Assembly: GCA_900104375.1 (NCBI GenBank)
Contig: LT629302.1
Coordinates: 434,001-498,000, forward strand
Reading direction: 5' to 3'
Source of the DNA: Flavobacteriaceae bacterium MAR_2010_188
GTDB taxonomy: Bacteria > Bacteroidota > Bacteroidia > Flavobacteriales > Flavobacteriaceae
Length of the DNA stretch: 64,000 nucleotides
Shown here: in pieces, positions 36,151-42,696 of the stretch
Numbering within the stretch: the stretch's first letter is position 1
How the letters are laid out: each line of letters begins with the position of its first letter
Notes under the pieces: generated by a model
The model's database searches: none
What the model was told of the DNA's origin: nothing
The model's input: the letters and a program-made list of their open reading frames with translations, nothing else
Position numbers and translations under genes: made by a program

Positions 36151-36972
36151 TTAAATCAATCCAGCGATGCTATCTTCGCTGGATTTTTTGTTATGTATAA
36201 AATTAGGTGTTTTGTATTTAAGGCTCAAATGTGGTCTTTTATCATTATATGTACGTATGGACTCTGTGACCAGTCGTTTCAGTTCTTCTCCTGTATTACA
36301 TTTATTGATCAGGAATTCTTCTTTTAAAATTCCATTTATACGTTCTGCCAGCGCATTTTGATAACAGTCATACCCATCTGTCATCGATGGTATGGTATTG
36401 GACTTCCCCAGTTCCGTTTGATATACTGAAGAACAATATTGTAGGCCCCTATCAGAATGATGTACGAGTGCTCTGGAGGTGGTCCTGTTCTTATTGGCCA
36501 TCTTCATCGCCATCACTACATTTTCAGCACTCATGTCGTCACTTAGGTGATAGCCCATTATTTTTCTACTGAAAGCATCTGTAACCAGTGAGAGGTAATG
36601 GGTTCTTTCTCTGCTCTTGATATAGGTAATATCGCTTACAAAGTATTCCTCTGGTCCCGTCGGGGTTATACCCTGCATCAGGTTGGGGTATTTTCTCAAC
36701 CAATGTTTAGAATCGGTGGTCTTTGTATAGTTCTTCTTTGGTTTTATGAGCATTGATTCAGATCTTAGGTATTCAAAAAGGGCATCTCTACCTATTTTGA
36801 TCCCCGATCTGTCGAATTCAGCTTTAAGAAGATAATACAGTTTGCGCGTACCAAGTCTTGGCATTCCTTGGCGCACCTTTAAGACCAGTGGTCTGACCGA
36901 CGCTAGTTCGTCAGCTCTTTTCTGCGCTCGCTTTTCAGCCTGATAGACAGCCTGTCTACTTATCCCAAACAA
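36151..36972 (-). CDS. IS3 family transposase, OrfB (catalytic part)
   Basis: 273 residues from a TTG, but the open frame extends upstream to the slip site at 37038-37044 (…QSIQRIRQQQGLSLSRCCRLFGISRQ), so the true product is the OrfAB fusion. The rve integrase core has the DDE triad: D in SDITYIKS, D in HHSDRGLQY and E in NALAERING. The N-terminal helix-turn-helix (CRLFGISRQAVYQ) is the usual start of IS3 OrfB. It lacks stops or gaps and looks functional. Confidence 0.93.
   Translation of the reverse strand: MFGISRQAVYQAEKRAQKRADELASVRPLVLKVRQGMPRLGTRKLYYLLKAEFDRSGIKIGRDALFEYLRSESMLIKPKKNYTKTTDSKHWLRKYPNLMQGITPTGPEEYFVSDITYIKSRERTHYLSLVTDAFSRKIMGYHLSDDMSAENVVMAMKMANKNRTTSRALVHHSDRGLQYCSSVYQTELGKSNTIPSMTDGYDCYQNALAERINGILKEEFLINKCNTGEELKRLVTESIRTYNDKRPHLSLKYKTPNFIHNKKSSEDSIAGLI
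36158..36185 (+). terminator. Terminator hairpin inside the IS left end
   Basis: A 10-bp perfect stem (AATCCAGCGA / TCGCTGGATT) with an 8-nt loop, followed on the plus strand by TTTTTTG. It overlaps the last codons of orfB. In this direction it would stop transcription entering the element from outside. Confidence 0.6.
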
Positions 36973-36992
36973 TCTACAGCAACGGGACAGAC

Positions 36993-37388
36993 TTAGCCCT
37001 TGTTGCTGTCGGATCCGTTGGATCGATTGGGCGAATACTTTTTTCTGATGGAGGTGCCATGTTGCTGATCTGAGATATCGATCATCGTGTTGAGTACCTT
37101 GTTCTTAAGCTTCTCATCGGACAGCTCTCTTTCCAGTCTTTTGATTTTTTGGGCAGGAGTTTCTTTCATTTTGATGGTAGCGACCCTTGGTATTGGTTTG
37201 CTCCAGTCTAAGGTACCATGTTTTCGCAACCAGACCAATACAGTACTCCTTCCTTGGATACCATATATTTCCTGGGCTTGTTTGAAGGTCATCTCGCCCT
37301 TTTCCACTTGATCTATTACGGCCATTTTAAAGCCTAGATTGTAATCGCGCTGAGTGCGCTTGTTCCCCGGTTTTCCTGTATACTTCAT
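36993..37388 (-). CDS. IS3 family transposase, OrfA
   Basis: 131 residues. Helix-turn-helix protein (RTQRDYNLGFKMAVIDQVEKGEMTFKQAQEIYGI, then GRSTVLVWLRKHG), followed by a leucine-zipper-like segment (QKIKRLERELSDEKLKNKVLNTMIDI). It binds the IS ends and joins OrfB by programmed -1 frameshifting. Its last 20 codons overlap the OrfB frame. Confidence 0.92.
   Translation of the reverse strand: MKYTGKPGNKRTQRDYNLGFKMAVIDQVEKGEMTFKQAQEIYGIQGRSTVLVWLRKHGTLDWSKPIPRVATIKMKETPAQKIKRLERELSDEKLKNKVLNTMIDISDQQHGTSIRKKYSPNRSNGSDSNKG
37038..37044 (-). promoter_or_regulatory. Programmed -1 frameshift site A_AAA_AAG
   Basis: On the minus strand, orfA reads AGA-AAA-AAG-TAT; the heptamer A_AAA_AAG is in the right phase for a -1 slip. 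After the slip the frame reads KKVFAQS... straight into OrfB. A stem-loop (8-bp ACAGCAAC / GTTGCTGT plus an inner GGG/CCC, plus-strand 36976-37009) lies about 28 nt downstream and holds the orfA stop codon in its loop. Confidence 0.85.
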
Positions 37389-37442
37389 AAATAAGCTGAA
37401 TTTGTGTCAACTTATTTCAGGACGGGTCATTATTAGTAATAA

Positions 37443-37470
37443 AAAAGCCCGATCATCAGATCGGGCTTTT
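37443..37470. terminator. Terminator of the OmpA gene (bidirectional)
   Basis: Stem AAAGCCCGAT / ATCGGGCTTT with a 6-nt loop, A-run before and T-run after. It lies 20 bp after the OmpA stop. Confidence 0.85.
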
Positions 37471-37490
37471 TATATATGTAAGAATGATAA

Positions 37491-38351
37491 TTAGTTTTTA
37501 TCAGCTTCTATCATGGCTTTCATTTCCTCTTCAACCATTTCGTAGAATTCGTCTATCTTAGGAAGAACTACGATTCTAGTACGTCTATTAGCAGCACGGT
37601 TTTCAGCGGTATCGTTAGGTCCAACAGGAACATATGAACTACGTCCAGCAGCGATCAATTTAGATGAATCTACGCCCAGTTCTTCTAGCACTCTAACAAC
37701 AGAAGTTGCACGTTTAACACTTAAATCCCAGTTGTCTAATAAGACACCCCCAGAATAAGGAACGTTATCGGTGTGAGCTTCTACCATAGCTTCGAAGTTT
37801 GGCTTGCTTTTTACAACTGTAGCAACTTTACCTAGAACTTCTTTTGCTCTAGAACTTACTTTGTAACTACCTGATTGAAACAATAATTTGTCGGCGATAG
37901 AAATAAATACAACACCTTTTTCAACATTAATCTGGATGTCTGGATCATTAATACCCACAGATTTCTTTAAGCTTGTTACCAAGGCAAGAGTTACACTATC
38001 TTTTCTGCTAAGTGCATCTTGTAAACGGTCAATTTTTAAATCTTTTTCTTTAAGACTCTCAAGAGATTTTTCAAGGTTATCTGCTCCCTTTGCAGTTAGC
38101 GTAGTAAGGTTACCTTTAGTTTCGATAAGGTCTTGGTTAGTCCTTCTTAAATCAGCTAGTTGATCTTGCATGGCTTCCATACGAGCAACTGCAGCAGAGC
38201 GCTCGGAAAGACAACTGTTCAACTTAACTGTAGCGGTATTTAAAAGGTCTTGTGTTTCTTTTTGTTTTGCTTCTAGGTCCGAATACGCTTTCTTAGAGAC
38301 ACAGCTACTAAGAAGAACTAATAAGGATAAGCTGAGCATTAATTTCTTCAT
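37491..38351 (-). CDS. OmpA family lipoprotein
   Basis: 286 residues. Lipobox (LLVLLSSC, Cys17), then a coiled-coil region (about 20-125; heptad-like LEAKQKETQDLLNTATVKLNSCL) and a C-terminal OmpA/MotB peptidoglycan-binding domain (about 150-270): VEAHTDNVPYSGG, NWDLSVKRATSVVRVLEELGV, AAGRSSYVPVGPNDTAENRAANRRTRIVV. It links the outer membrane to peptidoglycan. A -7 box TACTTTTG lies upstream (plus-strand 38386-38393), 35 bp before the ATG. Confidence 0.93.
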   Translation of the reverse strand: MKKLMLSLSLLVLLSSCVSKKAYSDLEAKQKETQDLLNTATVKLNSCLSERSAAVARMEAMQDQLADLRRTNQDLIETKGNLTTLTAKGADNLEKSLESLKEKDLKIDRLQDALSRKDSVTLALVTSLKKSVGINDPDIQINVEKGVVFISIADKLLFQSGSYKVSSRAKEVLGKVATVVKSKPNFEAMVEAHTDNVPYSGGVLLDNWDLSVKRATSVVRVLEELGVDSSKLIAAGRSSYVPVGPNDTAENRAANRRTRIVVLPKIDEFYEMVEEEMKAMIEADKN

Positions 38352-38385
38352 AATGAATTCAGATTTTTAGTTTTTGTTATTGCGT

Positions 38386-38393
38386 CAAAAGTA
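38386..38393 (-). promoter_or_regulatory. -7 promoter box (TACTTTTG) of the OmpA gene
   Basis: Fits TAnnTTTG on the minus strand, 35 bp before the OmpA ATG. No TTG at the right distance was found. Confidence 0.45.
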
Positions 38394-38442
38394 TGTAAAA
38401 GAACGATCCTAAAATCGGTAATTAACAATAGTTTTAACATTT

Positions 38443-39432
38443 TTATAAACAATCAGAAGTCTTGATTTTATTGACATAATAAGACCAAACAATCGATTTT
38501 GTCTTGTAATATCGAGTAGTATTTTTCATTGTTCGACGCTGATTTAAATATTTGGGAAAATGAAAGTAAAAATAAAAATGCGCTTGAAAAATTGCAAAGG
38601 CATGTCTAGGTTTTAATTCTAACATCATCTTAAAGAATGCCAAACCATCAAAAGTCATTCTAACAACCAATGTCCTAAATAAATGATGCGGTAAATTTTT
38701 TACCAGCATAAATAAGCTATTCCTGAAATTGAGAAAGGTTTTTTGCGGCGTTCCGTAGTTTAAGGTTCCTCCGCCTAAATGATAAACAGTGGATTGTGGT
38801 ACCACTCTGCATTTATGATTTTGGTTGAAAGCTCTCCAGCATAGATCTATCTCTTCCATATGGGCAAAGAAGCTTGCGTCGAATCCTCCCAAATCCTTAA
38901 ACAGCGAATTTCTGATGAAAAAGCAGGCGCCCGAAGCCCATAAAATTTCTATGCTGTCGTTGTACTGACAATTGTCTACTTCCACCCAATCAAAAACCCT
39001 TCCTCGACAAAAGGGAAATCCATATTTATCGATAAATCCTCCGGAAGCCCCGGCGTATTCAAACCGGTTTTTGTTTTTGTAATCTAAAATTTTTGGCTGG
39101 GCAATTCCTAAGTCTGGATTTTCTTCAAACGATGCTTTGATAGATTCTAACCAATTCGCGGTCACTTCTACATCGCTATTCAGTAAACAGATTAAATCCT
39201 CCTTAATTTCTCTTAGACCATGATTATATCCTCCGGCATAGCCAAGATTTTTTTCATTATTAATTAAATTAATATTAGAGAAGTTTTCAGCTAAGTATTG
39301 AAGAGAACTATCGGTAGAACCGTTATCGATTATATATAAACTTGCTTCTTTTGAATTTGCGACGACCGAAGGCAAAAACTGCTTAAGGAGTTCTATCCCG
39401 TTGTAATTAAGAATTACGATCGCGATATTCAA
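38443..39432 (-). CDS. Family 2 glycosyltransferase
   Basis: 329 residues. GT-A fold with AIVILNYNGIELLKQFLPSV at the start, YIIDNGSTDSS, NLGYAGGYNHGL, LLNSDVEVTANWL (DXD-like) and the acceptor region FFAHMEEIDLCWRAFNQNHKC. C-terminal hydrophobic patches may touch the membrane. The rhamnosyl-transferase-like WbbL family fits best, transferring a sugar to cell-surface glycans. The donor and acceptor cannot be told. It starts 3 bp after the HsdR-N gene stop, so the two may be cotranscribed. Confidence 0.88.
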   Translation of the reverse strand: MNIAIVILNYNGIELLKQFLPSVVANSKEASLYIIDNGSTDSSLQYLAENFSNINLINNEKNLGYAGGYNHGLREIKEDLICLLNSDVEVTANWLESIKASFEENPDLGIAQPKILDYKNKNRFEYAGASGGFIDKYGFPFCRGRVFDWVEVDNCQYNDSIEILWASGACFFIRNSLFKDLGGFDASFFAHMEEIDLCWRAFNQNHKCRVVPQSTVYHLGGGTLNYGTPQKTFLNFRNSLFMLVKNLPHHLFRTLVVRMTFDGLAFFKMMLELKPRHAFAIFQAHFYFYFHFPKYLNQRRTMKNTTRYYKTKSIVWSYYVNKIKTSDCL

Positions 39433-39435
39433 AAT

Positions 39436-39906
39436 CTAGTTGATTTGTTTTGAGGTGGGAGACTGGTCGTATTCTGGCAACTGTCTTAAGAAATTATAAC
39501 ACTGTGCTTCAAAATCCATCTTGCAATAGTAATGGTTTAAACCATTGGTCACCATAAGGAAATCAGCATCCAAGGAACTATTGTATCTAGCAATTTGGTC
39601 AAAAGTATCTTGTGAAATTGGCACGTTATAGGACTTGCATTCTACCACGATATTAATGCTCCCATCAGAATGAAACACCACAATGTCGTATCTCTTTTTT
39701 AATTTATTGACCGTTAATTCTTTTTCGACGTTGATCAGGGAATACGGATATTTTTTAACGCTGTGAAGATATTTTACGCAATGCTGTCTTACCCATTCTT
39801 CAGGTTGAAGAATTATAAACTTTTTACGAACCTCATCAAATATGGAAATTTTATTTTCGCTATTTTTGAATCGAAACGAAAATTCTGGAAAATCAAGTTT
39901 TTGCAT
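39436..39906 (-). CDS. Stand-alone HsdR N-terminal (PD-(D/E)XK) domain protein
   Basis: 156 residues. The type I restriction R-subunit N-terminal domain: QPEEWVRQHCVKYLH, KRYDIVVFHSDGSINIVVECKSYNVPIS, with D74, E89 and K91 making the nuclease core and a C-terminal QIARYNSSLDADFLMVTNG. It lacks the translocase domain, and no HsdM or HsdS is nearby, so it is not a restriction enzyme. The position beside holA is conserved in Bacteroidota, which suggests a DNA-maintenance role, still undefined. Confidence 0.88.
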   Translation of the reverse strand: MQKLDFPEFSFRFKNSENKISIFDEVRKKFIILQPEEWVRQHCVKYLHSVKKYPYSLINVEKELTVNKLKKRYDIVVFHSDGSINIVVECKSYNVPISQDTFDQIARYNSSLDADFLMVTNGLNHYYCKMDFEAQCYNFLRQLPEYDQSPTSKQIN

Positions 39907-40001
39907 TCTGAAATATCGGTTTCACCAAAGGTAATCTTCAAAAGATAAAATACAAATTACAGTTCCTTCAATTTAAAATTTGATATAAAAACAGCCAGAC
40001 T

Positions 40002-41009
40002 TTGGATGAAGTAAAAGACATTGTTGAGAATATCAAACGCGGAAAGTTAAGTCCTATTTACTTTCTGATGGGAGAGGAGCCTTATTATATTGACAAGATT
40101 TCAGAATATATAGAAAAAAACATCTTGTCCGAAGAAGAAAAAGGCTTTAACCAAATGGTGCTTTACGGAAGGGATGTTACAGTAGAAGATATTGTGCTAC
40201 AGGCCAAGCGCTATCCGATGATGGCAGAATACCAAGTGGTAGTTGTTAAGGAAGCACAGGATTTAAGTCGCAATATTGAGAAGTTTATTTCTTATGTCGA
40301 AAACCCACAGTCTTCAACGGTTTTGGTACTTAACTACAAATACAAAAAACTCGACAAAAGAAAAGCGTTATACAAATCGTTGAAAAAAAACAACGCTGTA
40401 ATCTTTGAAGGCAAAAAGCTTTACGAAAATCAGGTTGCAGAATGGATTCGTCGTGTCTTGGCCGGACAAAACTACAGCATCACTCCAAAGGCGGCGCAAA
40501 TGTTGGTCGAATATCTTGGTAACGATTTAAGTAAAATAAATAATGAGCTAGAAAAGCTCCGAATCATTCTTCCTATTAATACTCAAATAAGACCACAACA
40601 TATCGAAGAGCATATCGGCATTAGTAAGGACTACAATATATTTGAGTTGAGGAGCGCCATCGGCGATCGTAATTCGTTAAAGGCTTTTAAGATTGCTAAA
40701 TACTTTGGAGAAAATCCAAAAGACCACCCGATGGTGATGACCGTCGGTTTGCTGTTTAACTTTTTCTCTCAGATTTTGCACTATCATGGCCTCCATGATA
40801 AAAACCCAAGAAGTGTTGCGTCGGCGTTAAAAGTGAATCCATATTTCGTTAACGATTACATTACGGCTGGCAGAAACTTCCCAATGAAAAAAGTGAGCTC
40901 GGTAATCAGCGACCTTCGCGAATTCGACTTAAAAAGTAAAGGAGTTGGTGCGTCTGCAATTTCTCAGTCTGATTTACTTAAAGAGCTGTTGGTGAGAATT
41001 TTTACTTGA
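40002..41009 (+). CDS. holA: DNA polymerase III delta subunit
   Basis: 335 residues. The clamp-loader subunit that opens the beta clamp. Features: YFLMGEEPYYIDKISEYIE (about 20-40), VVVVKEAQDL, ENPQSSTVLVLNYKYKKLDKRKALYKSLKK, the RHIE-like IRPQHIEEHIGISKDYNIFELRSAIGDRN and the C-terminal collar helices. It starts with TTG (MDEVKDIVENIKRGKL); no in-frame ATG is near. It is divergent from the HsdR-N gene, with a gap of 95 bp. Confidence 0.93.
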   Translation: MDEVKDIVENIKRGKLSPIYFLMGEEPYYIDKISEYIEKNILSEEEKGFNQMVLYGRDVTVEDIVLQAKRYPMMAEYQVVVVKEAQDLSRNIEKFISYVENPQSSTVLVLNYKYKKLDKRKALYKSLKKNNAVIFEGKKLYENQVAEWIRRVLAGQNYSITPKAAQMLVEYLGNDLSKINNELEKLRIILPINTQIRPQHIEEHIGISKDYNIFELRSAIGDRNSLKAFKIAKYFGENPKDHPMVMTVGLLFNFFSQILHYHGLHDKNPRSVASALKVNPYFVNDYITAGRNFPMKKVSSVISDLREFDLKSKGVGASAISQSDLLKELLVRIFT

Positions 41010-41159
41010 TTTAAGGGCTACTATTTTTTACATAAAGAACATTAGCATTCATTAACAAGGCTTCATAAACTTGGGTTAAACCGATTTTATAATTCTCTTT
41101 TTAGTCTGTGTATTATTACCTTAGACTTGATTAAATAATTTAATAAAACAGAGATAACA

Positions 41160-41720
41160 ATGGAAAATTTAAATAAAAAGAAGGTAGCAATATTAGCAAC
41201 AAACGGTTTTGAAGAAAGTGAATTAAAAGAACCGAAAAAAGCGCTAGAAAAAGCAAACGCCGAAGTTCATATCGTTTCCCTTGAACATGGAACAATTAAA
41301 GGATGGGCAGACGGAAATTGGAGCGGCGAAGTTAAAGTAGACAAGATATTAAGCGACGTTTCGCAAAGTGATTATAACGCATTGGTTTTACCAGGTGGAG
41401 TTATAAATCCAGATAAATTAAGAACTAACAAAGATGCAGTAAAATTTGTGAAATCATTCTTCGAAAATCACAAACCAGTAGCAGCAATCTGCCACGGACC
41501 ATGGATTTTAGCTGAGGCTGATGTTCTAAAAGGTAGAAAAGTGACATCTTACGGCTCGATTAAAACAGATTTAATTAATGCAGGTGCAAATTGGGTAGAT
41601 GAAGAAGTTGTAGTAGATGAGGGTCTGGTTACAAGCAGAAACCCAAATGATTTACCAGCATTTAATGCTAAATTGGTGGAAGAAATTTATGAAGGAAAGC
41701 ATGAAGACCAAGTAGCATAG
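41160..41720 (+). CDS. DJ-1/PfpI family protein
   Basis: 186 residues. Type 1 glutamine amidotransferase-like fold: KKVAILATNGFEESEL, YNALVLPGGVINPD and the nucleophile elbow AAICHGPWILAEA (C111, H112). This matches the PfpI/YhbO branch, reported as stress-related proteases, deglycases or glyoxalases; the true activity is debated. It ends at a strong terminator. Confidence 0.9.
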   Translation: MENLNKKKVAILATNGFEESELKEPKKALEKANAEVHIVSLEHGTIKGWADGNWSGEVKVDKILSDVSQSDYNALVLPGGVINPDKLRTNKDAVKFVKSFFENHKPVAAICHGPWILAEADVLKGRKVTSYGSIKTDLINAGANWVDEEVVVDEGLVTSRNPNDLPAFNAKLVEEIYEGKHEDQVA

Positions 41721-41750
41721 GGAACAATCAATTCAAAATTTAGTTATATA

Positions 41751-41775
41751 AAAAGCCCCATTAGGGGCTTTTTTA
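41751..41775. terminator. Terminator after the PfpI gene (bidirectional)
   Basis: Stem AAAAGCCCC / GGGGCTTTT with an ATTA loop and a T-run. It also serves the convergent gene that ends at 41792. Confidence 0.88.
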
Positions 41776-41791
41776 TTTTCTGCAAATATTC

Positions 41792-42262
41792 TTATAGCTC
41801 TTCAATTTTTAAATTAAAATCATATTGAAGATCTTCGTGCAACTTGGAATTCCTTGTTTTTATGAGTTGCACTTGACGGTAATACAGGTTCTTTAGGGTA
41901 ATATTCTTGAAAATCGAAGGATTCATCTCCTTCATCTTTTCACAGAAATAAATGAGAAGCTCAACCTCCGTTTCCTTTTTATTAGAATAGCGAATGTATT
42001 TTTTTACCAACCTTAAAATCTTTCTCAAGGACTTTTTCATGTAGAAATATTTACTGGTGTTTATTTCAGTGAAAAGTTCGTCAACTTCATCTTTAATAGA
42101 TTGCACATAACCATCTTCATTATGTTCTTCAAAAAGAAGGTAGGTGAGGAGTTCCTTATTTTCTTTTTTAAATCGCGCTAATCTCAAAACCAGCGCAGCA
42201 AGTTCCTGCTCTGTATGCTGTTTTAATTCCTTTTTTATAGTTACGACGCTGGCAGGCTTCAT
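41792..42262 (-). CDS. Conserved hypothetical helical protein
   Basis: 156 residues, soluble and strongly helical with many Lys and Glu (TEQELAALVLRLARFKKENKELLTYLLFEEH, KYFYMKKSLRKILRLVKKYIRYSNKKETEVELLIYFCEKMK). There is no signal peptide or membrane segment. I do not recognise a domain. Its ATG overlaps the stop of the upstream DUF202 gene by one base (TAATG), so it is translated with it. Confidence 0.75.
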   Translation of the reverse strand: MKPASVVTIKKELKQHTEQELAALVLRLARFKKENKELLTYLLFEEHNEDGYVQSIKDEVDELFTEINTSKYFYMKKSLRKILRLVKKYIRYSNKKETEVELLIYFCEKMKEMNPSIFKNITLKNLYYRQVQLIKTRNSKLHEDLQYDFNLKIEEL

Positions 42263-42528
42263 TATCTGTTATAATGGTTTCTTATGGTTCTCTTCACTCT
42301 AAATAGCCTAAAAATACCGATGAATAAAATAAAAGGTGACATGATTACAAGCCCAATTCCAAAGGTTTCCAAGTCCGCGAACAATTCAACTTTTAATATC
42401 GTAATCCCTGTGCCTAAAAAAACCATAAAGGTTCTAAAATATGAAAGAAAGGTCCTTTCATTAGCCAGTTTTGTACGCTCAATCGCCAACCAATCTCGGG
42501 TAATCAAGGTGGCATTTTTGTCTTCCAT
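42262..42528 (-). CDS. DUF202 membrane protein
   Basis: 88 residues. The DUF202 signature is clear: RDWLAIERTKLANERTFLSYFRTFMVFLGTGITIL, then a second helix (GLVIMSPFILFIGIFRLFRV) and a basic tail. The family (YidH-like) is of unknown function. It is the first gene of a pair with the helical protein at 41792. Confidence 0.9.
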   Translation of the reverse strand: MEDKNATLITRDWLAIERTKLANERTFLSYFRTFMVFLGTGITILKVELFADLETFGIGLVIMSPFILFIGIFRLFRVKRTIRNHYNR

Positions 42529-42696
42529 TTTTAAATTGATTTATATTTTTTCAAATAGATGTTAAATTGGCCATTGTCATAAGCCATTCATCTTTTTTAA
42601 AGTTCGGAAAATTATCTGTAAATGATAGTGTCTAATCGCAATTTGAATTCCGATTAGAAGAGTTTTCAATTTTGAGTATGAAAAATTGAGAATAAT

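Larger units (their letters stand above)
36115..37429 (-). mobile_element. IS3-family insertion sequence, complete
   Basis: 1315 bp. Ends start TGA and are imperfect inverted repeats sharing CGTCCTGAAATA and GTTGACA; the left is at 36115-36140 and the right at 37404-37429. A 3-bp direct repeat TTA flanks it (36112-36114 and 37430-37432), typical of IS3. Inside are orfA and orfB in overlapping frames on the minus strand with an A_AAA_AAG slip site. The DDE residues are present, so the element looks able to move. No second copy lies in the window. Confidence 0.93.

Noticed and set aside
36151-37388. orfA and orfB as a transposase broken by mutation
   Set aside because: The two frames overlap with an A_AAA_AAG heptamer in the correct phase, no stops lie before the junction, and the DDE residues are complete.
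39436-39906. Type I restriction system
   Set aside because: Only the 156-residue HsdR-N domain is present; there is no HsdM, HsdS or motor domain.
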